Assembly (NCBI GenBank): GCA_023395675.1
Contig: JAEWYL010000230.1
Coordinates: forward strand, 1-11,626
Reading direction: 5' to 3'
Source of the DNA: Chloroflexota bacterium
GTDB taxonomy: Bacteria > Chloroflexota > Anaerolineae > Anaerolineales > UBA4823
Length of the DNA stretch: 11,626 nt
In this document: positions 1-6,510 of the stretch, piece by piece
Position numbering within the stretch: the stretch's first letter is position 1
How the letters are laid out: every line of letters begins with the position of its first letter
Translations under genes and position numbers: made by a program
The notes under the pieces: model-generated
The model's input: the letters and a program-made list of their open reading frames with translations, nothing else
What the model was told of the DNA's origin: nothing
The model's database searches: none

Positions 1-14
1 CTGCCTCCCCGCGC

Positions 15-43
15 TTGACATCCAACCCTGTTTTGGAGATAAT
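15..43 (+). promoter_or_regulatory. Sigma-70-type promoter for the pheST operon
   Basis: TTGACA at 15-20 is followed after exactly 17 nt by GATAAT at 38-43, a near-consensus housekeeping promoter. It lies about 20-25 nt before the first conserved element of the T-box leader, so transcription would start at about position 50 and include the whole leader. Both hexamers are read directly; promoter activity is inferred. Confidence 0.8.
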
Positions 44-65
44 AAGGGGCACAACCTGTTACGAA

Positions 66-370
66 CGGCGACGACAGAGGAAAGTAAGCCGGTGAAAACC
101 GACAGGGAGGCGGCGGGCGCAGACTGAAACCCACCGCCCGGCGGAAACCGGTCGAAGTTCCCTCTCGAGCTGCCCGGGTGAATGGCCTGGAAACCCCCAG
201 GCTTACTAGTTCGGGACGCAGCCCCAGCGTTATCGGGGGAGCCAATCGGTTCGCAAAGCGGCGCAGGCCCGCCTCGAACCCGCTGGCGTTGAGCGGGCCG
301 CGTGCTGCGGCCAAGTCGGGTGGTACCGCGGGAATCACATCTCGTCCCAGATTGGGAAGAGGTGTTTTTT
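66..370 (+). promoter_or_regulatory. T-box leader (tRNA-Phe-sensing riboswitch) of pheST
   Basis: The leader senses uncharged tRNA-Phe and allows read-through into pheS. Stem I begins with the conserved AGAGGAAAGTA at 76-86, and its 3' side is CCTCT at 161-165. The specifier loop on the 3' side contains GAAG followed by TTC at 158-160, a phenylalanine codon. The T-box proper, GGGTGGTACCGCG, is at 318-330. Its TGGT bulge (321-324) is complementary to an ACCA tRNA end, as expected for tRNA-Phe with discriminator A. CGTCCC at 343-348 can pair with GGG at 318-320 to form the antiterminator or instead join the terminator hairpin. The specifier, the T-box and the downstream pheS all point to phenylalanine. 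Outer limits and helix details are approximate. Confidence 0.95.
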
Positions 371-371
371 G
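336..371 (+). terminator. T-box intrinsic terminator upstream of pheS
   Basis: The 5' arm (about 336-349, ending CGTCCCA) pairs imperfectly with TGGGAAGAGGTG at 353-364 across a short GAT-type loop. A run of six T follows at 365-370. The 5' arm overlaps the downstream strand of the antiterminator, giving the usual mutually exclusive T-box switch. pheS begins only 18 nt after the T-run, so termination here would silence the operon. Confidence 0.85.
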
Positions 372-388
372 TTTAACCTGGAGGCAAT

Positions 389-1453
389 ATGGCAATACTG
401 GATCAGTTAGAAGGGATCGAAGGGCAGGCGCTGGAAGCCCTGGCGGCTGCCCAGGATGAAAAATCGCTGGAGGCCTGGCGGGTGGCCCACCTGGGCCGCA
501 GCTCGCCCCTGATGGGCGTCTTCGACGGGATGGGCCGCCTCTCCAAAGAGGAGCGCCCGGCGGTGGGCCGGCGGGCCAACGAGGTGAAGCGCGCCCTGGA
601 GACGGCCCTGGCCGAGCGCTCCGAAGCGCTGCGCCAGCAGGCCCTGGAGCGCGCCCTGCAGACCGAGCGCCTGGACGTCACCCTGCCCGGCCGGCCGGTG
701 GCGCGCGGGCGGATGCACCCCACCACCAGCAACCTGCGCGAGGTCTCGGCCATCCTGGCGCAGATGGGCTTTCAGGTCTACCTGTCGCGGGACGTGGAGA
801 CGGACGAGTACAACTTCCAGCTGCTCAACTTCCCGCCCCACCACCCGGCGCGGGAGATGCAGGATTCCTACTACATCGCCGGGCCGCACGAGCCCGATAA
901 CCCCGTGCTGCTGCGCACGCACACCTCCCCGGGGCAGATCCGGGCCATGCGCGAGTTCGCCGCCCGGGATCCCCAGAACCCGCCCCCCATCCGCATCGCC
1001 CTGCCGGGCATGTGCTACCGCTACGAGCAGGTCACGGCCCGCTCCGAGCTGCAGTTCAACCAGGTCGAAGGCCTGGCGGTGGGCCCTGGGATCACCTTCA
1101 GCGACCTGAAGGGCACCCTGAGCGATTTCGCCCGCCGCCTGTACGGGCAGAACGTGCGCACCCGCTTCCGGGCCTCCTACTTCCCCTTCACCGAGCCGAG
1201 CGCCGAGATGGACATCGAGTGCTTCGTGTGCGGCGGGACCGGCTGCCCCATCTGCAAGCGCACCGGCTGGCTCGAGATCCTGGGCTGCGGCATGGTCCAC
1301 CCGGTGGTGCTGGCGAACGGCGGCTACGACCCCGAGCGCTACTCGGGCTTCGCCTTCGGCATGGGCCCCGAGCGCATCACCATCCTGCGCCACCGCATTG
1401 ACGACATCCGCCATTTCTGGGCGAATGACCTGCGCTTCTTAGAACAGTTCTAG
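389..1453 (+). CDS. pheS: Phenylalanyl-tRNA synthetase alpha subunit
   Basis: Cytoplasmic catalytic subunit of the alpha2-beta2 class II synthetase that charges tRNA-Phe with phenylalanine. The 354-residue product is close to the usual family length of about 340. Residues 1-90 are an Ala/Glu/Arg-rich helical N-terminal region of the tRNA-binding coiled-coil type. Motif 2 reads FPFTEPS from residue 265. The motif 3 block GFAFGMGPER ends at Arg329, with Ala322 at the position that in E. coli (Ala294) shapes the phenylalanine pocket. A four-cysteine insertion, C278-x2-C281-x4-C286-x2-C289, precedes the GWLEILGCGMVHP block; a similar CxxC pair is familiar from Bacillus-type PheS and suggests a small metal site. 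The ATG follows TGGAGG at 379-384 by 4 nt. Control is by the upstream T-box; pheT follows after 60 nt. Confidence 0.98.
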   Translation: MAILDQLEGIEGQALEALAAAQDEKSLEAWRVAHLGRSSPLMGVFDGMGRLSKEERPAVGRRANEVKRALETALAERSEALRQQALERALQTERLDVTLPGRPVARGRMHPTTSNLREVSAILAQMGFQVYLSRDVETDEYNFQLLNFPPHHPAREMQDSYYIAGPHEPDNPVLLRTHTSPGQIRAMREFAARDPQNPPPIRIALPGMCYRYEQVTARSELQFNQVEGLAVGPGITFSDLKGTLSDFARRLYGQNVRTRFRASYFPFTEPSAEMDIECFVCGGTGCPICKRTGWLEILGCGMVHPVVLANGGYDPERYSGFAFGMGPERITILRHRIDDIRHFWANDLRFLEQF

Positions 1454-1455
1454 AA

Positions 1456-1494
1456 GGCAGGCTGCCGGGCGGCCCCGCTGCCCGGCAGCCTGCC
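1456..1494 (+). other. Perfect 15-bp intercistronic hairpin between pheS and pheT
   Basis: GGCAGGCTGCCGGGC at 1456-1470 is exactly complementary to 1480-1494, with a 9-nt loop. The stem starts 2 nt after the pheS stop and ends 7 nt before the pheT ribosome-binding site (GAGGA, 1502-1506). There is no T-run, so it is not a standard intrinsic terminator. It could act as an mRNA stability or processing element, or tune pheS:pheT stoichiometry. The structure is read directly; its role is inferred. Confidence 0.75.
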
Positions 1495-1513
1495 CCTGCA
1501 TGAGGAAACGGAC

Positions 1514-4063
1514 ATGAAAGTACCCCTTTCCTGGGTAAAAGACTACGTTGATATCACCCTCCCAATCGAAGACCTGGCCCACCTGATCACCATGGCCGGG
1601 CTGGAGGTGGAGGAGGTGCGCTACGTCGGGCTGCCGATGCCCGCCGGGGGCGGCCGCCAGGAGACGAAGATCACCGGCCTGGAGTGGGACCCCGAAAAAA
1701 TCGTGGTGGGCGCCATCCACGAGGTGATGCCCCACCCGAACGCCGACCGGCTGGTGCTCTGCCGCCTGGACGATGGCAGCCAGGAGCATATCGTGCTCAC
1801 CGGCGCGCCGAACCTGTTCCAGTACCGCGGCCAGGGCCCGCTGGACCCGCCGCTGAAGGTGGCTTACGCCAAAGAGGGCGCCCGCCTCTACGACGGGCAC
1901 CAGCCCGGCCAGGTGCTGATGACCCTCAAGCGCGCCAAGATCCGGGGGGTGGAATCCTACTCCATGGCCTGCTCGGAGAAAGAGCTGGGCATCTCCGACG
2001 AGCACGAGGGCATTATCCTTCTCGACCCGGACGCGCCAACCGGGATGCCGCTGGCGGACTACATGGGCGACGCCGTGTTCGAGATCGCCATCCTGCCCAA
2101 CACGGCGCGGGTAGCCAGCATCCTGGGCGTGGCGCGCGAGATCGCCGCCCTGACCGGGCAGCCCCTGCGCCGGCCCGCCCCCGACCCGGCCATGCAGGGC
2201 CCGCCCATCGCGGGCCGGGCCGAGATCGAGATCCGCAGCCCCGAGCTGAACCCCCGCTTCGTCCTCGGGCTGGTGGAAGGGGTGGAGATCGGCCCCTCCC
2301 CCTACCAGGTCCAGCGCCGCCTGCGCCTGGCCGGGATGCGCCCGATCAACAACATCGTGGACGCCACCAACTACGCCATGCTCGAGCTGGGGCAGCCCCT
2401 GCACGCCTTCGATTACGACGCGCTGGCGGCGCGCGCCGAAAGCGTGGGGGGAAAGGGCGCCGTGCCCCGCATCATCACCCGCACCGCCCAACCCGGCGAG
2501 CGCCTGACCACCCTGGACGGGGTGGAGCGCGCCCTGAACGATTTCACCGTGCTGGTGACCGATACCGCCGGGGCCCTCTCCATCGCCGGGGTGATGGGCG
2601 GGGCGGAGACGGAGGTCGGCCCGGAGACGCGCCGCGTCCTCCTGGAAGGGGCCGCCTGGAATTTCATCAACGTGCGCCGCACCCTCACCGCCCAGAAGCT
2701 GAGCTCCGAGGCCGGCTACCGCTTCTCGCGCGGGGTGCACCCGCAGATGGCCGAACCGGGCGTGCTGCGCGGCCTGGAGCTGATGCAGACCTGGGCGAGC
2801 GGGCGGGTGGCGCAGGGGCTGGTGGACAGCTACCCGCTCCCGCCGGAGGACCCGGTGGTGGAGGTCACGCCGCAGGACGTGCGCCGCTGGCTGGGCATTG
2901 AGCTGAGCGCGGCGGAGATGGCGGAGATCCTCGGGCGGCTGGAGTTCCGGGTCGAGGTGCAGGGCGAGGTGGTGCGCGCCCAAACCCCTCCCCACCGCCT
3001 GGATATCGGCGAGGGCGTGATCGGCAGGGCCGATCTGATGGAGGAGATCGCCAGGGTGTACGGGTACGAGCGCATCCCCGAGACCCGCATGGCGGATGAG
3101 CTCCCCGTGCAGCGCAACAACCTGCGCCTGAATTTCGAGGAGCGCGTGCGCGACCTGATGATCTACCTGGGCCTGCAGGAGGTGGTCACCTACCGCATGA
3201 CCTCGCCCGAGCGCGAGGCGCGCCTGCTGCAGCAGCCCGCCGGTGCGCAGGACCTGCCCTACGTGCGCATCGCCAACCCCATCGCCGGCGACCGCAGCGT
3301 GATGCGCCGCAGCCTGCTCTCCAGCGTGCTGGAGGTGGTGGAGCGGAACGCCCGCCTGCGCGAGCGCCTGGCGCTGTTCGAGATCGGCCCGGTCTTCCTG
3401 CCTCACGCGGGGCAGGTTCTGCCGGACGAGCCCCTGTACCTGGCTCTGGCGCTCTCCGGGCCGCGCGACCTGCCCTCCTGGCAGCCCTACGACCGCACGC
3501 CGATGGACTTCTTCGACCTGAAGGGCGTGGTGGAGGGGCTGCTGGCGGGCCTGCACCTGCCGGAGGTGACCTACGAGCCCGGGGAGAGCCCTTCGTTCCA
3601 CCCCGGTAAGTGCGCCCGGGTGCTGGTCGGGGGGCAGCCGTTGGGCCTCCTGGGCGAGCTGCACCCCCTGGTGCGCGAGCACTACGACCTGCCCCCCGGC
3701 GCGCTCCTGGCAGCCGAGCTGAACCTGGAGAGCATCCTGCCGCAGGTTTCGGTCGCTTACGACACCCGCCCCGTGCCCGCTTTCCCGCCGGTGCTGGAGG
3801 ACCTGGCGGTGGTGGTGGATGAAGACCTGCCCGCCGCCCGGGTGGCGCAGGAGATCGCGGCCGCCGGCGGGGAGCTGGTGGCGGACGTGCGCCTGTTCGA
3901 CGTCTACCGCAGCGAAAGCCTGGGCCAGGGACGCAAGAGCCTGGCTTACAGCCTGACCTTCCAGGCCCCCGGACGCACCCTGACCGACGACGAGGTCGCC
4001 CGGGTGCGCAAGCGCATCATCCAGCGCCTGGAGAGCGAGATCGGGGCAAAGTTGCGAAGTTGA
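1514..4063 (+). CDS. pheT: Phenylalanyl-tRNA synthetase beta subunit
   Basis: The non-catalytic, editing and tRNA-binding partner of PheS, 849 residues, somewhat longer than the usual 790-800. Visible parts in order: an N-terminal MKVPLSWVKDYV block; a tRNA-binding (EMAP/OB-type) domain at about 55-190 with PHPNADRL and GAPN motifs; the B3/4 editing domain at about 230-430, with His297 in QPLHAFD and GVMGGAETEV at 359-368; a B5 domain at about 440-520; the pseudo-catalytic core at about 530-740; and a C-terminal ferredoxin-fold anticodon-binding domain from about 750. Some of the extra length lies in the tRNA-binding domain after GAPN, where a loop (LFQYRGQGPLDPP) interrupts the usual spacing. 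The ATG is preceded by GAGGA with 7-nt spacing. It is cotranscribed with pheS under the T-box. I see no disruption. Confidence 0.98.
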   Translation: MKVPLSWVKDYVDITLPIEDLAHLITMAGLEVEEVRYVGLPMPAGGGRQETKITGLEWDPEKIVVGAIHEVMPHPNADRLVLCRLDDGSQEHIVLTGAPNLFQYRGQGPLDPPLKVAYAKEGARLYDGHQPGQVLMTLKRAKIRGVESYSMACSEKELGISDEHEGIILLDPDAPTGMPLADYMGDAVFEIAILPNTARVASILGVAREIAALTGQPLRRPAPDPAMQGPPIAGRAEIEIRSPELNPRFVLGLVEGVEIGPSPYQVQRRLRLAGMRPINNIVDATNYAMLELGQPLHAFDYDALAARAESVGGKGAVPRIITRTAQPGERLTTLDGVERALNDFTVLVTDTAGALSIAGVMGGAETEVGPETRRVLLEGAAWNFINVRRTLTAQKLSSEAGYRFSRGVHPQMAEPGVLRGLELMQTWASGRVAQGLVDSYPLPPEDPVVEVTPQDVRRWLGIELSAAEMAEILGRLEFRVEVQGEVVRAQTPPHRLDIGEGVIGRADLMEEIARVYGYERIPETRMADELPVQRNNLRLNFEERVRDLMIYLGLQEVVTYRMTSPEREARLLQQPAGAQDLPYVRIANPIAGDRSVMRRSLLSSVLEVVERNARLRERLALFEIGPVFLPHAGQVLPDEPLYLALALSGPRDLPSWQPYDRTPMDFFDLKGVVEGLLAGLHLPEVTYEPGESPSFHPGKCARVLVGGQPLGLLGELHPLVREHYDLPPGALLAAELNLESILPQVSVAYDTRPVPAFPPVLEDLAVVVDEDLPAARVAQEIAAAGGELVADVRLFDVYRSESLGQGRKSLAYSLTFQAPGRTLTDDEVARVRKRIIQRLESEIGAKLRS

Positions 4064-4076
4064 GAGTCCGGTTTGT

Positions 4077-4085
4077 TGGTATGAT
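4077..4085 (+). promoter_or_regulatory. Extended -10 promoter candidate for the small membrane-protein gene
   Basis: TGG followed by TATGAT (4077-4085) matches the extended -10 form TGnTATAAT, 14 nt after the pheT stop in very GC-rich surroundings. No good -35 lies at 17 nt: TTGAGA at 4060-4065 leaves a spacer of only 14. It would allow expression of the 88-residue gene independently of the T-box. The 9-mer TATGATAGA (4080-4088) also occurs on the minus strand in front of the S-box at 10555-10563. Confidence 0.45.
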
Positions 4086-4130
4086 AGAGGCGCTTTCTGC
4101 ACCCGAACGGGGGCGCTCAAGAGCAGCAGA

Positions 4131-4172
4131 GGGGTGGGGGGGGGGGGGGGGCGGCCCCCCCCCCAACACCCC
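4131..4172. repeat. Poly-G/poly-C palindrome between pheT and the small membrane-protein gene
   Basis: GGGGT (4131-4135) is followed by a run of 16 G (4136-4151), then CGG, a run of 10 C (4155-4164), AACA and CCCC. The two halves can fold into a very strong G:C hairpin with GGGGT/ACCCC-type outer pairing. No T-run follows. It may be a transcriptional barrier downstream of pheT, a mobile palindromic repeat, or a tract whose exact length is distorted by sequencing. A related but longer tract sits at 11570-11615. Confidence 0.7.
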
Positions 4173-4216
4173 TTCACAGACCGTGCGTGCCCCCGAGCTG
4201 ACAAGGAGGAGAGAAC

Positions 4217-4483
4217 ATGGATCGCAGGACGACCGGAATCATCATCACGGTGGTGGCTGTGCTGCTGTGCGGCTGCCCGGGGCTGTTGTCGCTCTTCGCC
4301 GGTGGGCTGTTCGCCATCATCAGCCGCGTCCCCGGCGCCAATATTGATATCTACGGCAGCAACGACCCCACGTCTGCGCTGTACACCGGGCTGGTGGGGG
4401 TCTGCCTGGGCCTGATCGGGCTCGCCATCCCCATCGTGCTCGCCATCGTGCTGCTGCGCCGCAGGCCGGAAGATATGGTTTAA
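4217..4483 (+). CDS. Small two-segment membrane protein of unknown function
   Basis: This 88-residue product is not assignable to a named family. It has a short basic N-terminus (MDRRTT), a long hydrophobic stretch at about 7-36 broken by CGCPG at 18-22, a polar loop at about 37-53 containing NIDIYGSNDP, a second hydrophobic helix at about 56-80, and a basic tail RRRPEDMV. Two membrane segments with both ends cytoplasmic is the likely topology. LLCGC at 16-20 loosely resembles a lipobox, but the hydrophobic run continues past it, so a lipoprotein is less likely. The start is supported by AAGGAGG at 4203-4209, 7 nt before the ATG. It has its own candidate promoter at 4077 and ends 7 nt before the terminator stem. 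No function can be inferred from its neighbours. Confidence 0.75.
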   Translation: MDRRTTGIIITVVAVLLCGCPGLLSLFAGGLFAIISRVPGANIDIYGSNDPTSALYTGLVGVCLGLIGLAIPIVLAIVLLRRRPEDMV

Positions 4484-4489
4484 AACAGA

Positions 4490-4528
4490 GCGGGGTCCTT
4501 CCGGCTCAAACCTGCGGAAGGACCCCGC
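4490..4528. terminator. Convergent hairpin terminator between the plus and minus operons
   Basis: A perfect 14-bp stem, GCGGGGTCCTTCCG at 4490-4503 against 4515-4528, encloses an 11-nt loop. Read on the minus strand the stem is followed by CTCTGTTTTA, a weak U-tract, so it fits best as the terminator of the methionine operon ending at 4551. On the plus strand it lies 7 nt past the small membrane-protein gene stop and could also stop that transcript, though with no U-run. Confidence 0.8.
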
Positions 4529-4550
4529 CCCTGCCTGTGGAGACGGCGCG

Positions 4551-6503
4551 CTAGCGGCAGCTCTCCACCACCTCCGCCGCCAGGTCGTAGCGGCTGAAAG
4601 CCGGCATCACGTAAACCCCGCCGACCAGGGGTTTCAACGCCCCGATCAGCTCCCCGGCAATGCGCACCCCCTCCGTGGGGGCCGCCTCCCCGGCCCTGCG
4701 CAGCCGGTCCTGGATCGGATCGGGGATGGAGATCCCCGGCACTTCGTTGTGCAGAAAAGCCGCGTGGCGCGCCCCATAGAGGGGCAGGATGCCCACCAGC
4801 ACGGGGATCTCGAGCGGGCCGAACTCGGCGCGGTAGCGGTTCAGGAACGCGGCCGCCTGCTCGGGTTCGAAGACCGGCTGGGTGAGGGCGAAGTCGGCCC
4901 CGGCGCGCAGCTTGCGGCGCAGGTTCTTGATCTCCCGCTCCGGGTCCTGGGGCGCCAGGTTGAGGGCGCAGCCCGCAAAGAAGCGGGTCGGCCCGCCAAT
5001 ATCCGCCCCGGAATGGTCCAGCCCGGCGTTAAAGTTCTGCTTCACCAGCTTGATCAGCCCCGAGGGCACCAGGTCGTAGTTGTCCATGGCCTCCGGGTAA
5101 TCGCCGATCGAGGTCGGGTCCCCCATCACCACGAAAATATTGCGAATACCGAGCGCGTGCGCGGCCAGCAGGTCGCCCTGCACCCGCAGCAGATTGCGGC
5201 CGCGGGTGGGGAAGTGCAGCACGGTCTCCAGGTTGAACTGGCGCTGGATCAGGCTGCAGACCGCCCAGGGGCTCATGCGCATGCGCGCCATGGGGCTGTC
5301 GGCGATATTGATCACGTCCGCCCCGGCCTCCGCCAGCAGATTGGCCCCGGCGATCAGCTTATGGGCCGATAGGCCGCGCGGCGGGTCCATCTCCACCGAG
5401 ACGACAAACTCACCCGCCGCCAGCTTCTGCGCCAGGCGGGTCGGCTGGTCGAAGGACGGCAGGCGCTCGTCGTTCTCGGCCACGCCCAGGAACTCCTCCT
5501 GCACAGGCGGGCAGCCCTCCGGCTGCCGGTCCAGCACCTGGCGCATGGCGGCGATATGCCCCGGGGTGGTGCCGCAGCAGCCGCCGATCAGGCTGGCGCC
5601 GGCCTCGCACAGCAGCCGGGCGTACTCGCCGAAATAATCCGGGTTCGCCGGGTACATGATGCGCCCCCCGACCTGTTCGGGCCAGCCGGCGTTCGGCATG
5701 GCCGAGAAGAAGGGCTGCGCCCTCTCCCCCGGGGCAGGCGGGCGCCCGGGCGCGGGCGCCTCCCCCTCGGGCCCGGCAGCCTCCGCCTCCTGGGTCAGGG
5801 CCAGGCGCATCTGCCGCAGGATGCGCAGGATCTGGGCCGGGCCGCCCGAGCAGTTCACCCCGATCACGTCCACTCCCAGCCCGGACAGGGTCTGCGCCAC
5901 CTTCGCCGGCGTATCGCCCAGCAGGGTGCGGTCATCGCGGGTGAAGGTCATGGAGGCGGCGATGGGCAGCGTTTTTCCCAGCCGCCTCGCCGCCTGCCGG
6001 GCGGCGTGCACCGCCTCCCGCACCTCGTACAGGTCGCTCATGGTCTCGATCAGGATCAGGTCCACCCCCGCCTCCACCAGCGCGCCGATCTGCTCGTCGA
6101 AGGCCTGGCAGGCCTGCTCCGGCTGGACGCGGCCGAAAGGCGCCAGCCGCACGCCCAGGGGCCCCACGTCCCCGGCGATGAACACCGGGCGGAAAGAGGC
6201 CAGCACCACCCGGCGGGCCAGGTCCACCCCGGCCCGGTTGATTTCGGTCACCCGCTCTTCCAGGCCGTGGGCCGCCAGCTTATAGCGGTTGGCGCCGAAG
6301 GTGTTGGTCTGGATCACCTGCGCCCCGGCCTCGATATAAGCCCGGTGGATCTCGGCCACCTGGGCCGGGGTGGTGACGTTCAGGGCGTCAAAACAGCCTT
6401 CGAAGCTCACTCCGCGGGCATTGAGCAGGGTGCCCATGGCGCCGTCTCCCAGGAGCGGGCTGCGGGCCTCTTTCAGGGCAATCAGAAAAGGAGAGGGTTC
6501 CAT
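4551..6503 (-). CDS. Bifunctional homocysteine S-methyltransferase / 5,10-methylenetetrahydrofolate reductase
   Basis: A 650-residue fusion with the architecture of B. subtilis YitJ (612 residues). The N-terminal domain (about 10-330) is a zinc-dependent homocysteine methyltransferase barrel. Its opening motif is GDGAMGT, and the zinc cysteines are Cys218 (GVNCSGGP) and Cys309-Cys310 (GGCCGTT). The C-terminal domain (about 362-650) is a flavin-dependent MetF-type reductase with Glu371 in SVEMDPP and Asp462 in VMGDPTS, matching the family's catalytic Glu and flavin-contacting Asp. An Ala/Pro/Glu/Gly-rich insertion at about 239-264 interrupts the methyltransferase domain. The predicted role is making 5-methyl-THF and transferring a methyl group to homocysteine without cobalamin. 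The ATG is 7 nt after the metH stop with only a weak ribosome site (GAAG), suggesting translational coupling. The same S-box is expected to control it. The real methyl donor of the N-terminal domain is not readable from sequence. Confidence 0.93.
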   Translation of the reverse strand: MEPSPFLIALKEARSPLLGDGAMGTLLNARGVSFEGCFDALNVTTPAQVAEIHRAYIEAGAQVIQTNTFGANRYKLAAHGLEERVTEINRAGVDLARRVVLASFRPVFIAGDVGPLGVRLAPFGRVQPEQACQAFDEQIGALVEAGVDLILIETMSDLYEVREAVHAARQAARRLGKTLPIAASMTFTRDDRTLLGDTPAKVAQTLSGLGVDVIGVNCSGGPAQILRILRQMRLALTQEAEAAGPEGEAPAPGRPPAPGERAQPFFSAMPNAGWPEQVGGRIMYPANPDYFGEYARLLCEAGASLIGGCCGTTPGHIAAMRQVLDRQPEGCPPVQEEFLGVAENDERLPSFDQPTRLAQKLAAGEFVVSVEMDPPRGLSAHKLIAGANLLAEAGADVINIADSPMARMRMSPWAVCSLIQRQFNLETVLHFPTRGRNLLRVQGDLLAAHALGIRNIFVVMGDPTSIGDYPEAMDNYDLVPSGLIKLVKQNFNAGLDHSGADIGGPTRFFAGCALNLAPQDPEREIKNLRRKLRAGADFALTQPVFEPEQAAAFLNRYRAEFGPLEIPVLVGILPLYGARHAAFLHNEVPGISIPDPIQDRLRRAGEAAPTEGVRIAGELIGALKPLVGGVYVMPAFSRYDLAAEVVESCR

Positions 6504-6510
6504 ACGCTTC

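Noticed and set aside
178..459. 93-residue open frame overlapping the T-box leader and the pheS start
   Set aside because: It runs through the conserved T-box and terminator sequences and into pheS in another frame; its composition looks random and it has no ribosome-binding site.
1439..4204. 921-residue open frame antisense to pheT
   Set aside because: A mirror frame caused by GC-rich codon usage on the opposite strand; low-complexity His/Gln/Leu/Ala content and no recognisable domain, while the plus strand encodes a full PheT.
4217..4280. Lipoprotein signal peptide (LLCGC) in the small membrane protein
   Set aside because: The hydrophobic segment continues about 15 residues beyond the cysteine, more like a membrane helix than a cleaved lipobox.
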